Positions 1 to 6,494 of a stretch of DNA of 10,940 nucleotides are shown here, in pieces. The notes under the pieces are model-generated. The model searched no databases, had not been told where the DNA came from, and was given only the letters and a program-made list of their open reading frames with translations. The position numbers were made by a program, and so were the translations under genes. The stretch spans positions 1-10,940 of the forward strand of contig JACDAF010000128.1 in the NCBI GenBank assembly GCA_013695575.1, read 5' to 3'. Source of the DNA: Chloroflexota bacterium. GTDB taxonomy: Bacteria > Chloroflexota > Limnocylindria > P2-11E. Each line of letters opens with the position of its first letter. Position 1 is the stretch's first letter.

Positions 1-1
1 C

Positions 2-298
2 TACAAAACTGACTCGTTCCCGAAACGCATCGACCGCGACCCGCGTTGCGCCGTCGGGATTATGGACTTCGACGCCTCGACGGGAATGGTTCGTCACGTC
101 GGGTTTCGCGGGCGGGCGCGGTTGGACGGCTACGACCGGGAGCGGATGAAGCGGTTATTGAGTAGGTATCTGGGCGAGGAGCAAGAGTGGGACGCGCGGT
201 TCGCGGAGATACTCGATGACCGGGACTACGTTTTCGTCAGGTTCGTCGCCGAGACGGCCGTGGTGCGCGATCAATCCTACGCGGTGAAGGTAAAATGA
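2..298 (+). CDS. Pyridoxamine 5'-phosphate oxidase-like split-barrel protein, 5' partial
   Basis: The frame is open from base 2 with no stop, so the gene begins before the window and the ATG at 62 is an internal methionine. The visible part is the C-terminal 98 residues. The pattern of a basic stretch (YKTDSFPKRIDRDPR), a hydrophobic strand ending in MDFD, then HVGFRGRARL, and later RYLGEE, FVRFVAETAVVRDQSY, is typical of PPOX-family flavoproteins. These bind FMN, F420 or heme in a dimeric split barrel; the substrate here is unknown. The family is usually about 130 to 170 residues, so roughly the first third is missing. It runs convergently toward rpoD and ends in TGA. Codon use is slightly less GC-biased than in the genes to the right (TTA, ATA and AGG occur). 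Family-level call only. Confidence 0.7.
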   Translation, partial: YKTDSFPKRIDRDPRCAVGIMDFDASTGMVRHVGFRGRARLDGYDRERMKRLLSRYLGEEQEWDARFAEILDDRDYVFVRFVAETAVVRDQSYAVKVK

Positions 299-333
299 CC
301 GCCTCTCTTGATCGCGGGGCTGGCCGAATGAGT

Positions 334-433
334 GGTAGTGTTGCAAATATTTTCTTGGTCCCAATGGGTAAAGTTCGCTGCCGTACTTAGACCTCAATAT
401 CTTGTCTACGGAAGAAGTTTTTGCAACATCACC
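334..433. repeat. Miniature element with IS6-like terminal inverted repeats (candidate)
   Basis: The rpoD-PPOX intergenic region (299-449) has no gene I can support. Within it, GGTAGTGTTGCAAA at 334-347 is answered by the complement of GGTGATGTTGCAAA at 420-433. The nine inner bases of each end match perfectly and 12 of 14 match overall, and both repeats point outward as transposon ends do. IS26, an IS6-family element, ends in GGCACTGTTGCAAA, which matches the left end at 12 of 14 positions and the right end at 11 of 14. The interior is AT-rich, about 40% GC over 341-430. It has no transposase and I see no 8-bp target duplication at the borders (GAATGAGT versus CCCGTAGG). It may be a decayed MITE-like remnant or a chance inverted repeat. 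Confidence 0.35.
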
Positions 434-440
434 CCCGTAG
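406..440. terminator. Weak inverted repeat downstream of rpoD
   Basis: CTACGG at 406-411 pairs with CCGTAG at 435-440 across a 23-nt loop, just beyond the rpoD stop. The loop includes a run of five T on the plus strand (A on the minus strand). This is the only stem near the rpoD 3' end. It lacks the tight loop and trailing T-tract of a normal intrinsic terminator, so the call is weak. It also overlaps the right end of the candidate mobile remnant. Confidence 0.15.
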
Positions 441-449
441 GCGTGTGCT

Positions 450-2123
<1,674 letters not shown>

Positions 2124-2125
2124 CG

Positions 2126-3931
2126 TTACTCGCTCTCCATCTCGTTGCGGAGGACGGTGGACTCCTGCTGCTTCTTCATCACAGCATCGAGATCCTCGAC
2201 CAGCCGCGCCACCTCGTCGTCCAGTGCTCCCACGTCTCCACCAGTCGCGCGCGCGAGCTTTCCGCGCGCTTCGAGCAGGCGACGCCGCAGGTTCTGTACC
2301 CGGAGACGCAGCGCGGCGATCTCGAGTGCGCGGCCCGCGTCCGCCTCGCTCGCCGGCTCGGCGCCAGTGGCGCCAAGTGCCGCAACAGTGGCGGCCAAGT
2401 GAGCCGGGAAGTCAACGCTCGGACGCTTGCCCCGCAGGTGTTCGAATATCGCCCGGTGCTCTGGATCCGATAGGTCATCGGGTGCGAGATCGACGCGCGC
2501 GGCCTCTTCCGGGAACTGGACCAATTGTGCCATGACGAAACGCTCGAGGGCGGTCGATTGTTCCGGCCGCCGCACCGGGGAGTCCGACGGCGGTGCCGTC
2601 GGTGGCGGGGCCGCCCGGCGCGCCGTCGCTTTCGGGGCCCGTTGGGCCTCGTCCCGGAGTGCCTCTTGCGGGACGCCCGTGAGGGTCGCGAGCCGCCCGA
2701 GGTACAGCTCGCGGGTCAGGGCATCCGGCTCCTCGGCGACGAGGGGGAGCGCCTCCGCCAGGAAGCGCCGCCTTCCGTCGGGCCCGCCGAGGTCCTGTCT
2801 CGAGGCCACGCGGTCGATGACGTACTCGAGCACGGGCTTGGCGCTCCGGAGGACCTCGCGCAGCGCCGCCGGGTCCGACCGCGCGAGCTCGTCGGGATCG
2901 CCGGTGGGCAGCTCGGCCACGTAGACCGTGAGGCCGGTGCGCGTCGACAGCGCCCCGGACCGCGTCCGGCGCACGACGCCGACAAGCTCGCGCCCGCGTT
3001 TCTCCGCCGCTGCGGTCCCGGCGGCGTCGGCGTCGAAGGCGACGACCGCGCGGTCGACTTTCAGCGCGTCGAGGACGCGATACTGCTCCTCGGTGAGCGC
3101 CGTGCCCTGCGACGCGACGACGTTGTCGAGGGCGGCCTGGTGACAGGAGATCGCGTCGAAGTACCCCTCGACGATGACGGCCTCGTTGCTCCTGCGGATC
3201 GCCGCGCGCGCGACGTCGAGCGCGTAGAGGGTCGCGCTCTTGCTGAACAGGATCGTCTGCGGTGAGTTGATGTACTTCGCGGGGTGGCCGCCCATCGCGC
3301 GGCCACCGAAGGCGATGATCCGCCCCTTCGCATCGCGCGTCGGGATCATCAGGCGGTCGTAAAAGCGGTCGAAGAGTCCGTTCTCGGTCGAGATGACCAG
3401 GCCGCTCCCGACGGCCTCCTCGTCGCTGAAGCCCTTCTTGCGCAGGTACGCGAGGAGCCCACCGCGGCTATCGGGTGCGTACCCGAGACCGAACGTGTCG
3501 ATGGTCTCCGGCGTGATGCCGCGTTGCGCGAGGTACGCGGCGGCGGCCTTGCCGGCGCCGGTGCCGCGCAGCGCTTGGCGGAAGTAGAAGAGCGCGGTGT
3601 CGTGCGCGGCGAGCAGTCGCTTCGCGTGCTCATTCTCCTGACGGGGACGCGTCGAGAGCTGCACCCCCGCGCGTTCGGCAAGGCTCCGGAGGGCGTCCAC
3701 CTTCTCGAGGTTCTCGTGCCTCATGACCCAGTCGAAGGCATCCCCTTTCGCGTCGCAGCCAAAGCAGTGGAACGTGCGCCGTTCCGGATCCACCGTGAAC
3801 GACGGGGTCTTTTCGGCGTGGAACGGGCAGAGCCCTTTGTACGTGCGTCCGGCCTTGCGCAGCACGACGCGCTCGGAGACCAGCTGCACGATGTCGATGC
3901 GATCTTTGACCTGGTCGAAATCACCTGGCAC
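2126..3931 (-). CDS. dnaG: DNA primase DnaG
   Basis: Synthesises the RNA primers for replication and works with the replicative helicase at the fork. The 601-residue length is normal for the family. The N-terminal CHC2 zinc ribbon shows Cys35, His38, Cys56 and Cys59 (CPFH and HCFGC). The catalytic core follows (LMIPTRDAKGRIIAFGGR near 194-211). The TOPRIM metal-binding residues are Glu255 (VEGYFDA), Asp300 and Asp302 (AFDAD). A Pro/Ala-rich linker at about 430-455 leads to a C-terminal helicase-interacting region ending in a charged, coiled-coil-like stretch (540-590). The start is GTG (3929-3931), preceded by GAGG nine nt upstream. It begins inside the toxin gene, sharing 11 nt (GTGCCAGGTGA) with the toxin's end, and stops 2 nt before rpoD. 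This suggests translational coupling on both sides. Confidence 0.97.
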   Translation of the reverse strand: MPGDFDQVKDRIDIVQLVSERVVLRKAGRTYKGLCPFHAEKTPSFTVDPERRTFHCFGCDAKGDAFDWVMRHENLEKVDALRSLAERAGVQLSTRPRQENEHAKRLLAAHDTALFYFRQALRGTGAGKAAAAYLAQRGITPETIDTFGLGYAPDSRGGLLAYLRKKGFSDEEAVGSGLVISTENGLFDRFYDRLMIPTRDAKGRIIAFGGRAMGGHPAKYINSPQTILFSKSATLYALDVARAAIRRSNEAVIVEGYFDAISCHQAALDNVVASQGTALTEEQYRVLDALKVDRAVVAFDADAAGTAAAEKRGRELVGVVRRTRSGALSTRTGLTVYVAELPTGDPDELARSDPAALREVLRSAKPVLEYVIDRVASRQDLGGPDGRRRFLAEALPLVAEEPDALTRELYLGRLATLTGVPQEALRDEAQRAPKATARRAAPPPTAPPSDSPVRRPEQSTALERFVMAQLVQFPEEAARVDLAPDDLSDPEHRAIFEHLRGKRPSVDFPAHLAATVAALGATGAEPASEADAGRALEIAALRLRVQNLRRRLLEARGKLARATGGDVGALDDEVARLVEDLDAVMKKQQESTVLRNEMESE

Positions 3932-4181
3932 GGCGATACGCCTCGCTGCGGTGGCGGATGGTGTCGATGATCACGGTCTTGGATCGAGCGTCGAACCGGT
4001 AGAGGATCCGATACGCACCGACACGCAGCGAGCGCAGATGCGCGAGCTCGCCGCGCAGCGCCTTGCCGCGCAGCGGCTCGTCTTCAAGTGACAGGATCGC
4101 CGTGTCGGCCGCGGCCGCGTAGTTCGCTGGGAGCCGACCGAGCTGCAGTCTGGCCTCACGGGATAGAAGAAGGCTAGCCAG
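3921..4181 (-). CDS. RelE/ParE-superfamily toxin, apparently with a CTG start
   Basis: Translating the minus strand after the antitoxin stop gives an 86-residue RelE-like protein. It has a short first strand (ASLLLSREA), an amphipathic helix with the LGRLPAN turn, then LRGKALRGELAHLRSLRVGA, YRILYRFD, VIIDTIRHRSEAYRR and a TGA stop. The pattern LRGEL..LRSLRVG.YRILY and the terminal HR.EAYR are hallmarks of RelE-family mRNA interferases, which cleave mRNA on the ribosome. The frame has no ATG, GTG or TTG before Val70; the best-placed initiator is CTG at 4179-4181, which puts the first beta strand right at the N-terminus as in RelE. It is in the antitoxin's frame, three codons after its UAG. The end overlaps dnaG by 11 nt. 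Whether it is expressed by non-canonical initiation, readthrough or not at all is open. Family confidence is high; start confidence is low. Confidence 0.75.
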   Translation of the reverse strand: MASLLLSREARLQLGRLPANYAAAADTAILSLEDEPLRGKALRGELAHLRSLRVGAYRILYRFDARSKTVIIDTIRHRSEAYRRAR

Positions 4182-4187
4182 TCCCCG

Positions 4188-4454
4188 CTACCGACCGAGC
4201 CGCTTGCGCACCTCGCGGTACGGAGTCACGCGGCCGGCCTTGAGGTCACGCTCCGCGCGCCTGAGCGACGCCATGGTTCCCGGGTCGGCCAGGACCTCGA
4301 GCGTCTCCTGCCAGCTCTCGAACTCATCGGCGGACATGACGACCGCAGCGGGACGACCCTGTCTCGTGATCGTGACGTGCTCATGCGCGGCAGTCACTTC
4401 ATCGACCAGCTTCGAGAGATCCTTGCGTGCCTCGGTCAGCGGGAGTGTTCTCAT
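4188..4454 (-). CDS. Phd/YefM-family antitoxin
   Basis: This 88-residue protein has the typical N-terminal Phd/YefM fold. Residues 1-45 run TLPLTEARKDLSKLVDEV, then a strand with VTITRQGRPAAVVMSADEFES. This fold dimerises and binds operator DNA. The C-terminal half (ETLEVLADPGTMASLRRAERD and onward) is the flexible part that wraps and neutralises the partner toxin, and the ETLEVLADP segment is characteristic of antitoxins paired with RelE/YoeB-type toxins. The toxin frame lies directly downstream. The ATG at 4452-4454 has no purine-rich Shine-Dalgarno sequence just upstream; a -10-like TACAAT ends 8 nt before it, so the mRNA may be leaderless. It sits 34 nt after the dgt stop, and that gap carries the expected autoregulatory operator. 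Confidence 0.9.
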   Translation of the reverse strand: MRTLPLTEARKDLSKLVDEVTAAHEHVTITRQGRPAAVVMSADEFESWQETLEVLADPGTMASLRRAERDLKAGRVTPYREVRKRLGR

Positions 4455-4462
4455 GACCCGAA

Positions 4463-4468
4463 ATTGTA
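4463..4468 (-). promoter_or_regulatory. Candidate -10 element of the toxin-antitoxin promoter
   Basis: Read on the minus strand this is TACAAT, matching 5 of 6 consensus -10 bases, in otherwise GC-rich DNA. It ends 8 nt before the antitoxin ATG, which would place the transcript start at or next to the start codon. The -35 region at proper spacing (TAGCTG) is poor. The hexamer overlaps the proximal TGTACA palindrome, so repressor binding would block polymerase directly. Confidence 0.4.
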
Positions 4469-4482
4469 CAGCTTCCTGTACA
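4465..4482. promoter_or_regulatory. Toxin-antitoxin autoregulatory operator: two TGTACA palindromes, 12-bp spacing
   Basis: TGTACA occurs at 4465-4470 and again at 4477-4482, each followed by GC on the plus strand, so an 8-bp unit TGTACAGC is repeated with a 12-bp period. One copy extends to the 8-bp palindrome CTGTACAG. The E. coli yefM-yoeB operator is known to consist of adjacent palindromes with TGTACA cores whose centres are 12 bp apart, bound by YefM and more tightly by YefM-YoeB. Here the identical core and spacing lie immediately upstream of a YefM-family antitoxin. The assignment is by analogy, but the positional and sequence match is strong. Confidence 0.75.
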
Positions 4483-4488
4483 GCGCAG

Positions 4489-5574
4489 CTACCGGCGGCT
4501 CCAGGCCGTCGGGATGAAGATGGTCTCGTAGGTATCGAGCGCGTAGCCGTCGGTCATCCCGGCGATGTAGTCCGCGACGGCGCGCTTCGGCCCCTCCGCC
4601 TCCGCGATGCGCTGGTGCTCAGCGGGCATGAGCTCGGGCCGTTGCTCGAAGTGCTGCAGGAGCTCCCACAGCATGTTCTGCGCCTTCTGGTCCTCCGTCT
4701 TCGCAGCGCCGGACAGGTAGACGTTCTCGAACATCCACTCGCGGAGCGCGTTCGTGGCCTCGAGCACTTCGTCGCTCATGCGGATCTCGCGCTTGCCGTA
4801 CGAGCTGCAGATCACGTCGTAGACCATGGTGTCGAGCCGCTCCGCGCGGCTCCGGCCGAGCGCGTCCGTCACGGCATGCGGCAGATCCGACTCCTCGATG
4901 ATCCCGGCCCGGATCGCGTCGTCGGCGTCATGGTGCATGTACGCGATCTTGTCGGCGTAGCGGACGACCCAGCCCTCCGCCGTCTCGGGAGTGCCCCACG
5001 CGGCATCCTCGACACCACCGCTCGTCGGCGCGGAGTGCTTCAGGATCCCGTCGCGCACCTCGTGGGTGAGGTTCAGGCCATCGCCGTTCTTCTCGAGGCG
5101 CTCGACGATGCGGACGCTCTGCTCGTTGTGGCGGAAGCCCTCCGGCAGGAACTTGCCGAGCAGCTCCTCCCCCGTGTGACCGAAGGGCGTGTGCCCGATG
5201 TCGTGGCCGATGGCCATCGCCTCGACCAGGTCGACGTTCAGCGCCAGGGCTGCGGCGATCGAGCGCCCGATCTGGCTCACCTCGAGGATGTGCGTGAGGC
5301 GCGTGCGGTAGTGGTCGCCGATGGGAGCCAGGAAGACCTGCGTCTTGTGTTTCGTCCGGCGGAAGGCCTTGCTGTGGATGATGCGGTCGCGATCCACCTG
5401 GAACGCCGTGCGCGTTGGCGAGGACTCTTCGGAGCGGTCCCGCCGCGCCCCCGTCGACCGTGTCGCCTGTTCCGAGAGGATCCGGTCCTCATTCTCCTCG
5501 AGGCGCTCGCGGACTCGCAGGGCCGCGACGCTCCGGGTGCGCGACAGCCTCGCGGAGTCGACCTCGGTCGCCAT
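4489..5574 (-). CDS. dgt: Deoxyguanosinetriphosphate triphosphohydrolase-like HD-domain protein
   Basis: Hydrolyses dNTPs (dGTP in the founding enzyme) to the nucleoside plus triphosphate and so affects dNTP pools for replication. The HD metal-site residues are visible: His95 (RTRLTHILEV), His124-Asp125 (AMAIGHDIGHTPFGHTGEE) and Asp207 (RYADKIAYMHHD). The N-terminal signature FQVDRDRIIHSKAFRRTKHKTQVFL at 58-82 is typical of the Dgt type 2 subfamily, and 361 residues fits that group. The ATG at 5572-5574 gives an N-terminal extension of about 18 residues before the usual family start. No other ATG, GTG or TTG is available there, and there is no clear Shine-Dalgarno sequence. It is the first gene of the dgt-antitoxin-toxin-dnaG-rpoD cluster and is divergent from the dienelactone hydrolase gene. 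Confidence 0.94.
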   Translation of the reverse strand: MATEVDSARLSRTRSVAALRVRERLEENEDRILSEQATRSTGARRDRSEESSPTRTAFQVDRDRIIHSKAFRRTKHKTQVFLAPIGDHYRTRLTHILEVSQIGRSIAAALALNVDLVEAMAIGHDIGHTPFGHTGEELLGKFLPEGFRHNEQSVRIVERLEKNGDGLNLTHEVRDGILKHSAPTSGGVEDAAWGTPETAEGWVVRYADKIAYMHHDADDAIRAGIIEESDLPHAVTDALGRSRAERLDTMVYDVICSSYGKREIRMSDEVLEATNALREWMFENVYLSGAAKTEDQKAQNMLWELLQHFEQRPELMPAEHQRIAEAEGPKRAVADYIAGMTDGYALDTYETIFIPTAWSRR

Positions 5575-5613
5575 GGCGTTAGGTTAGCGCCGACGATCCC
5601 ACAACAGACCGGT

Positions 5614-5628
5614 GAGCGCCCAGCGCTC
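5614..5628. promoter_or_regulatory. Inverted repeat in the divergent dgt / hydrolase intergenic region
   Basis: GAGCGC at 5614-5619 and GCGCTC at 5623-5628 form a perfect 6-bp dyad around CCA. It sits in the middle of the 88-bp gap between two divergent genes (5575-5662), a typical place for a repressor or activator site. No convincing -10/-35 pair is visible on either strand nearby. It could be a chance palindrome in GC-rich DNA. Confidence 0.3.
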
Positions 5629-5651
5629 TGGCTGAGTCCGACAATCCGAAT

Positions 5652-5657
5652 GGAGGT
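5652..5657 (+). promoter_or_regulatory. Ribosome binding site of the dienelactone hydrolase gene
   Basis: GGAGGT lies 5 nt upstream of the ATG at 5663 and is a near-perfect Shine-Dalgarno sequence, which fixes that start. Confidence 0.8.
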
Positions 5658-5662
5658 CCCAG

Positions 5663-6451
5663 ATGTGCCATCCAGAGGTGCCGCCCGGCACTCCACTGCC
5701 CAACGTGCGTGTGGACACGGTCGGGATCGACGTGGACGGGGGGCGCCTGCCCGGCGTCCTCGCGCTGCCTGCCCGCAGCCCGGCGCCCGGCGTGCTCGTC
5801 GTCAACGACGTCTTCGGGCAGAGCGACTTCTACGAGCACCTTACTCGGCGGATCGCCCAGGCCGGCTTCGTCGCGCTCGACGTCGACTACTTCTTCCGCC
5901 AGGGTCCGGTCGCCACCGGCGACCGCGAGGCTGCGATGAATCGCGCCCAGCAGCTCGACCAGCTGACCACGCTGGACGACCTCGATAGGGCGATCACATG
6001 GCTCGCGGAGCGCCCCGAGGTCGAGGGCGCCCGCATCGGGACCGTCGGCTTCTGCATGGGCGGCACGCTCGTCCTCGATCTCGCGGCCGACCGCGACGAC
6101 CTCGCGACGGTCTGCTACTACGGCTTCCCGGCGCGCCGCGGCGAGAATCCACTCGCGCCGCCCGCCCCGCTCGAGGTCGCGGAGCGGATGAGCGGTCCGA
6201 TCCTCGGCCACTGGGGCGACCAGGACGCAGGAGTCGGGATGGACAACGTGCGCGCGCTCGATGCGAAGCTCACGGCGGCCGGAGTCGAACATACCTTCCA
6301 CCTCTACCCGGGCTACGGTCACGGCTTCCTGAAGGCCCTGCTCGACGACGAGCGGGCGGAGGGCCATGACCAGGCCTGCGGGTCATGGAAGCGCACGCTC
6401 AGGTTCTTGAGGCACCACCTCGGCGGCGAGCTCAAGGACGCGCCAGCCTAG
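5663..6451 (+). CDS. Dienelactone hydrolase family protein
   Basis: A 262-residue alpha/beta hydrolase of the dienelactone hydrolase (carboxymethylenebutenolidase) family, which opens lactone rings such as dienelactone in chlorocatechol breakdown; many members act on other esters. The expected triad is present: Cys131 in GFCMGG, Asp188 in WGDQDAGVG and His220 in PGYGHGF. The residue that usually holds the nucleophile in its resting state is Glu in classical enzymes (EIFG); here the aligned motif is NDVFG, so Asp49 replaces Glu. A strong Shine-Dalgarno sequence fixes the start. There is no signal peptide, so it is cytoplasmic. No aromatic-degradation genes lie nearby, so the physiological substrate cannot be inferred. 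It ends 43 nt from the convergent ppdK stop. Confidence 0.9.
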   Translation: MCHPEVPPGTPLPNVRVDTVGIDVDGGRLPGVLALPARSPAPGVLVVNDVFGQSDFYEHLTRRIAQAGFVALDVDYFFRQGPVATGDREAAMNRAQQLDQLTTLDDLDRAITWLAERPEVEGARIGTVGFCMGGTLVLDLAADRDDLATVCYYGFPARRGENPLAPPAPLEVAERMSGPILGHWGDQDAGVGMDNVRALDAKLTAAGVEHTFHLYPGYGHGFLKALLDDERAEGHDQACGSWKRTLRFLRHHLGGELKDAPA

Positions 6452-6474
6452 CGGCGCGTCACGCAATGGCTCCA

Positions 6475-6488
6475 AGCCGTTCGCGGCT
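6475..6488. terminator. Short hairpin between convergent genes (possible bidirectional terminator)
   Basis: AGCCG (6475-6479), loop TTCG, then CGGCT (6484-6488) form a perfect 5-bp GC-rich stem with a tetraloop in the 43-bp gap between the dienelactone hydrolase stop and the ppdK stop. There is no T-run on either side, so it is not a classical intrinsic terminator. Position and symmetry make a shared transcription end plausible. An alternative pairing (GGCT with AGCC at 6475-6478) competes with it. Confidence 0.35.
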
Positions 6489-6494
6489 CTCTCG

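Noticed and set aside
155..397. 80-codon minus-strand frame across the PPOX end and spacer
   Set aside because: It has a TTG start with no ribosome binding site, is antisense to the PPOX gene and crosses the candidate repeat element; no recognisable similarity.
299..449. tRNA or small RNA gene in the AT-rich spacer
   Set aside because: I looked for a cloverleaf or a strong stem with a T-tract on both strands and found only the long-range inverted repeats already listed.
3971..4159. 62-codon minus-strand frame beginning at GTG in the toxin region
   Set aside because: It is out of frame with the RelE-like sequence, and its Arg/Ser/Cys-rich translation has no family features.
4204..5988. 594-codon plus-strand open frame spanning antitoxin, dgt and the hydrolase start
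   Set aside because: It runs antisense to two clear genes and then out of frame through a third. Low-complexity translation and no domain.
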